A DNA stretch of 64,000 bases from Chlamydomonas sphaeroides (taxonomy: Eukaryota > Chlorophyta > Chlorophyceae > Chlamydomonadales > Chlamydomonadaceae): assembly GCA_001662425.1 (NCBI GenBank), contig BDDC01000372.1, forward strand, positions 1 through 64,000. The letters are read 5' to 3'. Of this stretch, positions 35,101 through 46,351 are shown piece after piece. Within the stretch, counting starts at the first letter, position 1. Each line of letters opens with the position of its first letter. Both the position numbers and the translations under genes were made by a program. Under the pieces are notes generated by a model, which worked only from the letters and a program-made list of their open reading frames with translations, made no database searches and was not told where the DNA came from.

Positions 35101-36512
35101 ACCCCGCCGCCAGCACCTTGACCGCCACTCGCTGCCCCCGGTAGCGCCCCTCCATCACGCGGCCGAACGCGCCGCGGCCAAGCACCGACGGCAGCAGCGT
35201 GACCTCGTCCGCCGCTGCTGCGGAGGCGCCGCCGCCGCCGCCGAACATGCGCTCCGCCAAGCTGTGCGCGCCGCTGGGCCCTGAGGAGCCGCACCAGGCC
35301 GAAGCCGCCTCCACGGCGCCGCCGGCCTCGTCTATGGCGGGCAGCAACGGGTGCCCTCCACTGGAGCGGCTGCGGCCGCGGTCCCTGGCGGCGCCGCCCC
35401 GGCTGCCGCCGGCCCGCGGCCGCCACAGCGACGCCGGCGACAGCGACAGGACGACGCGCGTGGGCAGGTCCGCGGCGCCGGCGCGACTGCGCGTCGACGG
35501 CGTGACCAGGTCCCACACGCCATCCCAGCCGGCGGCGGCGGTGGCGGCGGCGGCCGGCGGCGGTGGGCAGCCGAGGCCCGAGAGGCATTCGGAGGCCGGT
35601 GAGGGCGCGAAAGGAGCGCCGGCACTGGTGGCGGCTGCGGCAGCGGAGGTGCCGAACGGGACGGGGGCATGGATTGGGCTGCTGTTCGGCGGAGGGCCAG
35701 GCGCGGCGCCGTTGTTTGCTGCGTGCGCGCAAGGGCATAGGAAGCGGTGGCGCGGTGGCGTCAGGCAGCAGGGGGCAGCAGGGCGGCCGCAGGGGGCCGC
35801 ATGGAGCAGCTGCCGCCCATGGCCCGGCTGACGCCTCGCCCGGGTCGGGGCAAGGCCTGCTGCCGGCTGGCGCGGCCATGAGTGCGGCCAATCTGCATGC
35901 CCGTCTCGGGACGCGGTCGCGCAGCCACCTGCCGCGGCGTCGGCCGGCGTGTGGCTGTAGCCGCGGGCCGCCGCGCAATCCCGGCAGCCATGCCTCGCTT
36001 ACCTCCTCCGCATGTGTCGCCCGGGCCCTGACCCCAGCGCGCCGCCACCGCTGCGTGCGGGCCCGCACTGCCCGGCCGCTGCAGTGCCGCGCCAGCAGCG
36101 ACCGGCGGCCCCAACGCGACCCGCGGCACGCTCGGCGGCGGGCCCTTGCCGGGCGCCGCGCCGGGGCCTTCCTGCAACCCGCGCCGCCGGCGTGCCCAGA
36201 GCGCGAGGCCAAGCGCCGTGGCTGCCAGGCACAGGGCGCCTGCGCGGCGGGCGGCCAGGCGCGGAGGGATCACGCAGAGGAGGGCAGCGTCACGGGAGGC
36301 CCGCGGGCGGCGATTGGACCCCGGCGGCGACGGCGCGACGCAGGGCCGCACGCGGCTCCGCCCTCGCCAGCATGCGCCGGGTCATGCGCGAGGCCATGAT
36401 GGCGGCTGCGGAGCTGCTCGCCCCACGTGGGGCGGATAACCTAGCCGGACGACAGACCGGACGTACCCAGCACACTGGGCAGCACCGCCGGAAGCAGCGT
36501 GGCGCGGCTCGA

Positions 36513-36547
<35 letters not shown>

Positions 36548-38614
36548 TCGCGCCAGCGCCGCCGGCGCCTTCCGCCTGGTTGTGGCCGCCCTGCAGCGCC
36601 GGCCCTAGCTGGTCGCGCTCCGCCGGCAGCCACGCCGGCGGAGGGCTGGCCAGGGGGCGAACGGGCAGCGGCGCCAGCGCGCGGGACAGCATGTAGAGCT
36701 CACAGCCTGCGGTGGAGGCATGGATGTACGGAATGGTGCGTGGTAGAAGTCAGCAATCGACGGTTGTGGGGCGAGGAAGCCGGTATTTGAACAACAGCAA
36801 AGCCGGCAGATGATGGAGCTGCAATCTGAAGCTGTGTTGGGCTAGGCACCAAGGGGCCTGGCCTTGGTGCTTGCGCTCCTGTCGCGCCATCACTGGCCGC
36901 GCGCGTGGCTCCGACGGGCGCTGCGGCCGAGGGCGGCCCGCGGCGTCGGTCCGCCGCACCCCTGGGAGCCGCACCTATGTTGCCCAGTTGCTCAGTGCAC
37001 TCGGATGGCAGCAGCGCGGCGCACAGCGAATGGCTGTCCAGGATATGCATCTGAACATGCGGTCAGGGCGGGAGCGGAGCGGGCGAGAAGCGGACGGGCA
37101 GATCCGGTGGGTACAATGGTGCCGTACGGTGCCGTACACATCCGTGCGATCCTGGCACACGCCCGCCGCCGCACTGACCACGTAGCCGTTGCGTACGGGG
37201 CGGCCGGATGCCGGGTCCGCGTCTGAGCAGTACATGCCGTAGTCGATGAAGTGCGACACCCGCGGCCAGCAGCGCTCCAGCAGCGGCACCGTGCTATCGT
37301 TGGCGCAGGCGGCCTCCGGCTGCAGCGCCACGGCCGGCAGGTACTGGTTGCGGCCGGGCAGCTCGGAAGGACGGGCCAGCCCCGCCGCGTTGGCGCTGCG
37401 GGCGGCGGTAGTGTGTCAGGAGCGGCCGGGGCCCTGGAGTGCGAGCGGACGAAGCCGTGTGGGGGTTTCACAAGAGGAATGAGACTATAAGCCTGTGACC
37501 TGCCGAGTGGGCCCACTCGGGGTGACACCTTTGGCGGAGGTGGGGGTGCGTCGGGTGGCCGCCCGCCGCGTGGGCGGTCCGGGGCCAACGAACCCCCAAC
37601 CCCCGGGAGCATCGGAGCGAAAGCAGTGGCTCGCCCTCCTCACTTGCCAACGGCCGGCACTGCGCAGTAGATGTACAGAAACAGGCAGCGCTCCAGGATC
37701 AGCATCGCCGGGCCGCCGGCGCCCGGCGGCGCCGGCGCGAGCAGCTCCAGGCCCGGCGTCTGGGCAGGTAGGGCGAGGGCAGGGGCCGCGCAAGGTGCGC
37801 GTGGCAGGCAATGTCGCGGCCCCTCCTTGTGGGGTGTGGGTTGTTAGGATAGGGCAGTAGCGATCAAAGTGGTCAACAGACGAATCCAAGAACCTGACTC
37901 TGCAATCCTGCAGCCTTGCTCACACCTGAGTGGGCGAGCCCTTGCGGTACCGCCGCAACGCCAGGTTGTGCAATGCCAGCGTTGAGCCGCCGGCCATACG
38001 AACCTGTGGGCGGTGCACGGCGAGCGCGGCAGCGCGTCTTGCTGTGTCGGGCGAGCAGGCGGGGCTTATGGTTCGTTGGAGAGGCAGGGCTCGCCCCGGC
38101 CATGGCTGGACCGCGCCGAACCGGTGGCTGCGATCCCCAGCTGCCGCCCGCGCGCCTGTCGCTGTGCGCGATCACTCACATAGGGTCCAAGGAACGCAAG
38201 ATCGAGTATGACAGGGCTGGGGGGTTGCGCGGTGCCGATGATGCTGAAGTTGCGATGTACGAGCACCGGCAGCCCGATGCCCAGAGACGTCCAGTCCGCG
38301 GCCGCGAGCGTCACATGCAAGGCGAGGTAGACCATCGCGACGGCGGGATCGTTGAACGCCCTGGCGATGCAGGCGCCGGTGTTGCAGACCGCCGTGGCGA
38401 TGGGGTCAAGTGGGGGCGTGCCCTGGGTGGTTGGTGCCAGCCCGGTGTTGCCAAGCGCTCTTCGGTAGTACTGGAGCGCGCTGGCTTCCGCTAAGCCTCG
38501 TGGGGCCGCTTGGGGCACTTGCGAGTTGTGGGCAGCAGCGCAAAACGCTAGTGGTTCGCACATCATGAGCGCAGCCAGCAAGCTCGTCGAGCGTAGCCGC
38601 ATAAGTGGTTTCAT
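32121..38614 (-). CDS. RLK-C: receptor-like TKL protein kinase with long C-terminal tail
   Basis: Sixteen exons are deduced (minus): 38614-38180, 38003-37926, 37759-37644, 37395-37179, 37050-36975, 36706-36467, 36239-36003, 35718-35103, 34957-34762, 34578-34477, 34333-34259, 34112-34056, 33910-33829, 33653-33553, 33450-33256, and about 33119-32121 (start of the last exon uncertain). This gives about 1273 aa. The N-terminus MKPLMRLRSTSLLAALMM is a signal peptide. The ectodomain closely matches RLK-A (ANAAGLARPSELPGRNQYL, LLERCWPRVS, LDSHSLC). The membrane span (about 374-403) is split by a phase-1 intron and ends in ARRRR. The kinase (about 645-936) has GRGAFGRV, AVK, HRDLKPGNVLL, DFGLSRL, AYLAPE, DTYSLGVLLW and CWEADPWRRP, with catalytic residues intact. 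About 330 residues of Ala/Pro/Ser-rich tail follow, ending QLAEIELEIE. Unlike RLK-A and RLK-B it has no micro-exon and fewer kinase introns. Confidence 0.8.
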
Positions 38615-40092
38615 GCTTCAAACGAGGGCAGCAAAGTGCAGGCAGCTACCCTTTGAACCGGCGAGCCTGCTCGACTTCGTGCGTCTGCCGCGTTCACATG
38701 CTGGTGTAGCGACATGCGGTGGGCGTATGTTTTGTGCAGCAGTCCAAGGGCGAAGGAACAGCTCTTCGTTCTCTGACGTACTTCCTGACAACGGACGTTC
38801 GTTCAGTACGAGCACCGCCGGTCCGCGGACGACCTGACCAAAACCTGGCCTTCACGACGATGCCATTGGATATCTTGCGTGGATGATGACTGCTGCTGCG
38901 GCTTGCACCAGTGCCGTCGCCGAAACTACTTTATTGACGAGCATCGACGAGTCGCGACGTGTCGCTGTTTTATGCCCCCGTTTTGACTCCGTTTTGTGCT
39001 GTGGATGAAGCTCAAGCATGCATTGAGCATGCATTGAGCATGCATTAAGCATACGTTTTACTAATTTGGCCGACCGCGCCGCACAGCGCCCTCCTCCGGC
39101 CCCACGACAACTCGACTACCGGGTCGGGCCAGTGCTTGAGGCTGCTCTGGCGCCCGACTTTCACTGGCTCGGCCCATGGTCTGGTCGGAACCGCATACTG
39201 CGTGGTGCGTGCTCGTCCTCTCCTCCCTACACAAGTCCCCGCCCACCCTCCAGCCAGCTCCCTCACGCACATGGCTCACGCCGGCGGAAGCCAGCAACCG
39301 AGCGCCGCACAACAGCCGTCGCGCACGCTTACGCTTACGGACACCGGAGGACACCGGAGCCTGCCGGGATGATGATGGGGCCTTGCGGTTGCGCCACAAG
39401 CACGCAGGGCACTTGCGCAAGGCAGGCACATGCCGCCGGGCACGGGCGCCAAGGCAGGTAGGCCTGGATGGTACTGTACCTCGCGGCTATCGCCTCGCCC
39501 GCGAGCCCCGTGCGAGGGGCCAGGCATACGCCAAGCTTCTTGCTCACCGCCCACTGCACCTCTGCACGCCGCAGCGCGCTGCGCTCCGTCCCGCACTCCT
39601 GCCGCTGGCCTTGAGTTGCCACATATATCTGCTACACAATTCGACATTGGCCGGCGCAGCCCGCCGCCGCCGGGCCCCGGACCGCCCACGCCGCGCCCTC
39701 ACCGTTGCCCCGCCAACACCGCTCTAGCTGATCACGGCCCGTTATCTGGCCGGCTGCTTGGCTCTCTTGGAGGCGAGGCCGCTCACCCGCTCACGACGGC
39801 CCATCTGTCACGGCCGGCTGCCGCGCAGCTAGCGCGACAGCATGACACCCGTACTTGCTTGCGCGACCAAGCGGCGCGCTTGGCGAGCAAGGGTTGGCAC
39901 CGGAGGCCGACGAACCACCTCACCAAGGAAGGCGCACGACCCCGAGCCGGCGCCGGAGGACGACGGCCCAACCAAGGCGTACGACACCGTGCAATGCATG
40001 GAGTACGGCGTGCTGCTCGCGCCGTACGGTATCGTGCTGCAGGTGCCGTACACACACGTACAGATACGACACGCGGTCGCACGCACCATAAC
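38615..40092. other. Intergenic region between RLK-C start and the nucleoside hydrolase end
   Basis: About 1.5 kb. 38840-39060 is relatively AT-rich and lies upstream of RLK-C, so it may hold its promoter. No gene with convincing features was seen. Long overlapping frames at 39276-39689 (minus) and 39430-40194 (plus) are probably GC-driven. Confidence 0.45.
39015..39047 (+). repeat. 11-bp tandem repeat, three copies
   Basis: The unit agcatgcattg (last copy ends in a), followed by a partial agcatacg. Each unit contains the palindrome GCATGC. It lies about 400 bases upstream of the RLK-C start codon. Confidence 0.9.
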
Positions 40093-43000
40093 TCATGTCG
40101 CAGCAGCAGCGGCTCGCAGCAGCCACGCCCTCAGCAGCCGCTCGTCCAGGCGCCGCACCAGCCACACACGAGCAGCAGCCCCCGGCTGCGCTGACCCGCC
40201 ACAGGCCCCGCCGGCGCCGGCCTCCTTGCCGCCACAGCCCGGCCGTGTGCCCACTGCCTCGTGGCTGCCCACCAGCCCCTGCTCGGGGCCCCCGCCGTTC
40301 GAGCCCCCTGCCTGGCCGCCGCTAGCCGCCGCCGCGCCGTTAGCACCGCTTCTGCCGGCAGCCTCCGCCTGGCCCTCCTCCACGATAACGCTGCGGCCGC
40401 GCTGCTCGCCTGCACAGGGCGGCGGCGCAGGCCAGCGGAGCACGTGAAGCCATTGCAAGCCGCCACACCTTAGTCGATGGCGTCCATGACTCGAGCCTTG
40501 TCGTGCCGATGCATCGATAGAATCAGTCATAGGCGAGGGCTGGCGATCGCTGGCCGCAATGCACAGCACACGGAGCAGTCGCTGTGTGCAGCAGAACTGA
40601 CCCAGCAACGGACGCTGCGCCGGCGCCCACGCAGGGCTTAGGCCCCCACTCCACACATAGCCCTGTGACCGCCAATCTTCGCACCCCAAACGCCCCGTGG
40701 CCGACACCCCCGCCACGCCTTGGCTCCCTTGCCGCCCGGTCCGCCCACCTGACGTGACGATACGGCACTCAGCCCTACGCGCCTCCAGCACGCCCGGGCC
40801 CCAGCCGCCGCCGTCACCGCCGTCGTCTCCGTCGGCTTGCTCCGCCGCCTCGGCAGCGGCGCCGGCTCGCGCTGCCGCCGCCAGCGCCGCGGGCAGCGCC
40901 AGCGGGTCTCCTAGCAGCATGCCGGCGGGGCTGTCGGGCCGCCAGGCGGGCAGCCACCTGCGCAGCAGGCCTGGTCGGGGGATCGCCCGGGGGCCGTGGC
41001 GGGCCCGGGCACAGGCGAGGCGAGGCGTGTGGCTGGGCGCTAGCAGTACGGCAGCAGCGCCGGAGCAGCAGGCGGTGTGCTCCTAGGGCAGCAAGCCACT
41101 CACTATGGCGGGGACCGCAGCCGCTGCCTAGCCAGCCGTCTGCCTCTTCACGCGCGCGGCCTTGAGCCGCAAAGCCACCCACACACCTCCCAGGAACGCG
41201 CCCGCCGAGCCGGCCTCCACCGCCTCGCCCTCGGCCGCCCCTTCAGCCGCCGCAGCCGCCAGGCCCTCCGCGTCCGCCCAGGGCAGCAGGTGTCGCTGAC
41301 AGGCCTGCCACGTCACCAGCACCAACGGGGCGCACTCGCCGCCCGCAGCGGCGCTCTCGGGCCGAGGCCCGTCGGCAGCTCCCACGGCAGCGCCCACGGC
41401 AGGTGTTGTGGCGGCCCCGGCGGCGACAGCCCCGGTGGCGGCGCCCTCGCCGGCTGCCGCGAAGGCGGCCATCACGTCCGCGGCGGCCTCGGGGTCCTGT
41501 AGTCGGGTCCACAATTGGGCTTTCGCCGCCGCGTTGCGCCATCGCAAGCACGCGACCTACAAAGGGCCTGAAGCAGATGCCCGCGCGGCCGGCAGGTTGC
41601 CTGCCTCATGCCACCTCCCGCACCTACCTGGTAAAAGTTGTACTCGGCGTACCGCGTGACGTTGCCGCCCGCCTCGCCCTCGCCGCCGCCCAGCACCACC
41701 AGCGCCGCCAGCAGGCGCGGCAGCGCCGGCTCCTGGCGCACGGCGAGCGCCAGGTTGGTGAGCGGGCCTGGGGAGTGGCGGGGATGGACCATGGGAGTAA
41801 CGAACTAGTTGCAGATCGGCGGGGAGTCAAGAGCGAGTGCCAGGCACATGCTGCAATGATGGCCTACATGGCTCCGGTTTGGGGTCCGGCACCTGTGCTC
41901 GGGGGCCCTCTTGGCTGCTCCTAGGCCATGAGGCGAGCAACCCACGGGGCACGGGGCTCGGGGCTCGTGTGCCTGGTGCTCAGGGTCCCTGTTGCGCCTG
42001 CTGCTCCTGACCCTACGCCCGAGGCGCTAATGCAGGCCGCTGTGCCCCTCACCCAGCGCCACCACGACCAGACGCCCCGGCGCCGACCGAGCCGCCGCCA
42101 CCAGCGCCGCCGCCGCCGGCGTGCCGCACTCGGTCGGCTTGGCCGCTGACGGCGCCGAGCCGTCCCCGGCGGGCGGCGCCGCCGCGGACGCCGCCACCAC
42201 AGCCAGCGCGCCGGGCCAGCCGCCAGCCGCCGCCGCCGCCGCTGCCTCCGCGGTGGTCGGGCGCAGCTGCGGCAGGTCGCCGAGGCCGTCCCTGCGGTTT
42301 GGTTGGTGGTTGGCGGTTGGCGGTTGGCGGCTGGCGGTTGGCGGTTGGCAGATCGCGGGCTTGTTTGGCAAGGCCCCATTGTCAGGATCGCAGCAAACGG
42401 GCGACAGGGGTCCGGTCGGTGCGCCCCAGCACCAAGGAGTGGTCACGCGAAAGGCGTGGCGCTGTTGAAAGTCCTCGGGGTAAAGGCAAGCCCATCTCGT
42501 CCGCCTGCACATGCCGCGCGTGCGGCGTGCCCCCCATAGGTCACCCTTGGGCAGCTCCGAATGAAACGCCCCCCAGTCCGAAAGTCGCGGATCCCTTGCT
42601 CCCAAACCTCAGCCCCCTTCCCGGTAGCCCATGGGCCAGGCCCCACCCGCCGTAGTAGGCCGTCAGCGGCAGCGGCTCAGCTGCCAGCGGTGCGTCCGCC
42701 CCCGCATACACGCGAACCCCTGCCAGGGTGAAGGCCGGCGAGGGTAGCAGCGCCAGCGGCGGCGGCAGGCCGCCGGGGCCGCCGCCATCGCGGGCTGCCC
42801 CACCGGCGCCGTCGTCTTTGCGGCGCTGCCCGCAAGGGGCGGCCAAGGTGCGCCCGCACGCCAGCAGCACCCGGGCAACGTTGAGCAAGCCCTGGGGCAC
42901 GGCCTGCAAAAGAATGGCGGGAGCGCGGGCCGCGGGCTGCTGTCGTGCCGGGTCGTGCGCCCCGGCCCTCGGCGGCACGTCCCTGTGACTTGGTCAAGTC

Positions 43001-43671
43001 TTGCCCGTGCCGCTGGGCCTCCGCACTGGCCGCCCCCCATTCGGCCGTGGCCCCAACACTCGCGCCCTCGCCTCTCGGCCCGAGCGCGGCCAGTGTCCGG
43101 TTTGTGCCGGCGGAACCGTGGGCCACCAGGCCCTGCACCTCCCCTGCGCTGCGGCCCGGGTCGGAGGCTCGGGTTCGAGGCACGAGGCCGCCCGGCTCGC
43201 CCCCAGCCCCTGCGCCCATGCGGCGACCTCTCCGTGCGGCCGCAGCTCACCACGCTGCCGCGCCCATGGCGTGCCCCGCGCTGAGGTTCAAGGCTCGCGG
43301 CGCGCCCCAGGCGCTGCGCGCCCACGCGGCGGCTGTGCTGTGCACACGCTGCACACCGCGCGGGTCGTGCTTGCTACGTGTTGCCTTATCCTGATCACGC
43401 AGCTCACCACGTTGCCGCGCACCACCGACACGGCCGCCAGCGCCAGGCCCTCGGGGCCAGGCGGATGTCGAGCCGCAGCAGCTGCTGCCGCGCCCGCCGG
43501 CCAGGAACCTGGCTGCTGCTGCTGCGATGCCGTCACAGTCCCGCGCGCCGGCTGCGCCGCCGCCGCCGGTGAAGCTGCCCTTGCCTGCGGCGGCGGGGGC
43601 GGCCCCGCCAGGGCCAGGGCCAGGGCCAGGGCGTCATCCACGCCGGCGTCCGTGTCCACCCACAGCGCCAT
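40093..43671 (-). CDS. Inosine/uridine-preferring nucleoside hydrolase family protein (enlarged)
   Basis: Seven exons (minus): 43671-43408, 42903-42629 (or 42608), 42291-42053, 41767-41628, 41496-41187, 40970-40749, 40409-40093; about 588 aa. The family cleaves the N-glycosidic bond of ribonucleosides. Landmarks in order: MALWVDTDAGVDDALAL (Ca2+-binding DxDxGxDD), V.RGNV, VYAGADAPL, HG before DGLGDLP, LVVVALGPLTNLAL, VLGG..EGEAGGNVTRYAEYNFY (Asn and E-Y-N of the active site), GDPLALPAAL, CRIVTSG, RGRSVIV, and the terminal helix VRRLDERLLRAWLLR. Typical members are near 310 aa; the excess is Ala/Gly-rich inserts. The His that precedes the second Ca2+-binding Asp in typical IU-type enzymes (HDP) is Gly here (GDP). 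The first Met fits the fold start, but an upstream exon or targeting peptide is possible. Exon 2 either uses a GC donor, which restores H-G-D-G-L-G exactly, or a weak GT donor 21 bases on. Confidence 0.8.
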
Positions 43672-46351
43672 GTCCGGCAGCGACGCCGGGCCTACAGGGC
43701 GTTGCGTTACAGTCGCGGTACCGCAGGGGCGGCAGGTAGGGTGTTTGTCAGGCCAGGGCGATGATAGCACGAGCGCATCAGCACGCCTCCGTGCGACGGC
43801 GGGCACTCGCCCTTGCTCGGAGGTGGGGCCGCGGCCGCGGCAGCTGCGGCGTGCGCACGAAGCGACGTCAGCCCGACCGCGCCACTGACGGGGCTCAAGT
43901 GGTTATCATAGAGTGGGAGGTGGAGGTGGCTGATGTGTTGGCGTGAGTAGCTGCGCCCGGCGGCGGCTGGGGCGCAGGAGGGCGCTCCGGGCGCCGGGGG
44001 CCACGGCGTGTGCCAAGGTTTGTGTGTCGCCGAGCGCAGCGCCGCGAGCATGGGGAGCGAGCTGCTGCGCGATTGAACAGAGGCTTTGGTGCCGCGATAC
44101 AGGTTTGCGACGTTGTGGAACAAATGCAAGGCGCAGGCGTTGCCACACGGTGTTGGCGAGTAGTAGATTACAGCTGAGGCTTGCGCTGTACTTGTGATGT
44201 GACTCGCGCTTACTTATGATAAGCAAGGTCACGGTCGCAGTGGGTTGCTATCGAAAAAAATTGGGCAGTCCCTTACCCGTACGTCGTCGCACGCGCAGCG
44301 CGCTGCCGTCTTGCATGGTCGCGCTGCCGACTGCAGCAGATAGTGCCTCATGGGCAGAGGTATGGTTTGGTCAGCAGCTCTGCAGGAGGCTTCCCTGGCC
44401 GTTGCGGCCGTCTGCGGTTGGCTAGGACCACGGGGGACAGGGGCCCGCACCGGCCCGCACCAGGGGCGCCCCATCGTTCTTGGAACGAAGTGCGGTTGCA
44501 CGTCATGAGAACGGTGCGCATGAGCCGCACCCGCAGCCGCGCCCGCTTCCGTCGGGCCGGGTGCTCCGCAGCGGCCGCGCTGCGCTGCGCTGCGTGCCTC
44601 CCTTCGCAACCCCGTCACGCCCCTACCTGCGGCAATGGCTACGCACCCGTCCCTCACCCGCACGTGGTGCTGCACGGCCGCCGCGCCCCATCAACGTGCG
44701 CCCGACCCCCGCACCCCCGCGACTCGCCGCCTAGCGGCCTGGCCCCCCCTGCCACCGAGGCCCATCGCGGGGCTCCATGACCCACCCACGCCATGGCACG
44801 CCAGGGCACGCCAGGGCCGCGCCAAAGCTCCGGTACGTACGGGTGGCAGCCCCCAGCGCCCAGCGCCCAGAACGCGCCCAGAGCCGCACTCCGGGCCCCA
44901 TCACAGTGCTGTCCCTCGCACGGTGCATTGCTGCACCCGCCCGTACTCCATAACCGTACCCGACAAGTCCACAGGTCGCAGTCCTCACCTGCAGCACACG
45001 ACATGGTACAAGCGCCCCGTGTGGGGTTCTGTGCTACCTAACACTGGAACATACAGGCGGCGCGAGAGCATACGGCACGTGGAACACACACTCCCGGCCC
45101 ACGGCCCGCGCCCCGCCCAGCGCTGCGCCCCCCAACGCCTCCAGCAACAGCAAGCCCGCGCCCCCGGCCCAGCCTGCATCCGCCCTGGTCTCCGTCGCCC
45201 CCTGCAGCGCCACACGTCACACAGCCTCAAGCGCGCCTGCCTGCGCCGCCCGCGCCTGCGCCCCCAGGCCTGAGCCCCCCGCCAGGCCCCGCGGGCCTGG
45301 CGCCCAGCCCACGACCTCGCACCCCGGCCCTCGGCCAGAGCCACAGCGTCGGCGCCGAAGCTCGCCGACGACTGTGCTGCTGCGACTGCTCGCCGTCAAC
45401 TGCGCTGCTGCGACTGCTCGCCAGCCACCCGCCATGCGGCCGACCACCTGCGCACCACTCTCCGGCAGCTCTGGCACCGCCAGCAGCGCCAGCACCGGGC
45501 CGCCAGAGGTGGCCGTGACCCGAGCCGCGCCCAGGCGCCGCAGCGGCACAGCCGCGTCGGCCGCAACACCATATGCTGCGGCGCTCGTCCCCAGGGGGCC
45601 GCAGCATGTGGCCGAGTCGCAGCACGGCGAGGCCCTGTCGCGTGGCGGTGCGGCCTGTAGCGGAGCGGCAGCCTGGCCCGGCCTGCGACGCCGCGATCGT
45701 GTGTTGAGCCCCAGGCGAGCCGTGGGCGTGGCAGGCCGTGGGCGCGGCGAGCGCTCGCGGAGTCGTAACGCGCGAGCGCCCCAGTCAGCGCTCAGCTGCC
45801 CAGGCGCAGGGCCGTGGGGGGGGGCAGGCTCGAGGCGCTCCTCCATCGCAGCCGAACGACGGTCGGCTGGCGCTGTCCCCCGGGCCGCCGCGCCCTTGGT
45901 GTGACAGGCTCGGGGCCTCCTGGCGGAGCCCCCCGCTGGCCGCCAGCCGCCCTGCACCTCCGCCACACTAGCTGGCGGGGGCACTAGCTGGCGGGGGTAC
46001 TAGCTGGCGGGGGCACTAGCTGGCGGGGGCCGGCAAACCAGCGGCACGAGCACCCAATTGCCACGGCCGGCGCTGGCGGCGGCGCAGGCCGGGCCGGAGG
46101 CGGCGCAGGCAGCGGGAGCCCAGCGGCCGACGGCGCTGGCCGTGGTGCGGCGGATGGCAGGCAGGTGAGGCCCCACGCGGTCCGGCTGGCGGCGGGGTCT
46201 GAGCGTCGGTGGCCTGGCCGGCTCTGCACCTGCCAGCTCAGCCCGGGCACAGCGCCAGGAGGCTGGAGTCGGGGGTCCGCCGCGGCCGCTGCGGCAGGCG
46301 TGCGGCTTGCGCCGGCGGCCGCAGTGCGCGCTGCCATCTGACCCGGCCGCC
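43672..46351. other. Region upstream of the nucleoside hydrolase; doubtful ORF at 45217-45984
   Basis: About 2.7 kb between the hydrolase start and the stop of the zinc-finger gene. Candidate coding sequence is weak. A minus frame at 45217-45984 (255 codons, with VTATSGGPVLALLAVPELP) looks somewhat protein-like, but a second minus frame over the same bases is equally open. A 27-bp unit is repeated twice near 45362-45425. I cannot assign a gene. Confidence 0.3.
45967..46030 (+). repeat. 16-bp minisatellite, four copies
   Basis: The unit actagctggcgggggc is repeated four times (one copy ends in t), about 320 bases downstream of the zinc-finger gene stop. Confidence 0.95.

Noticed and set aside
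34566..36212. 548-codon minus frame, the second longest in the RLK-C region
   Set aside because: Arg/Ala/Gly-biased and out of frame with the kinase motifs. The real RLK-C exons in this interval use other frames and have matched splice phases.
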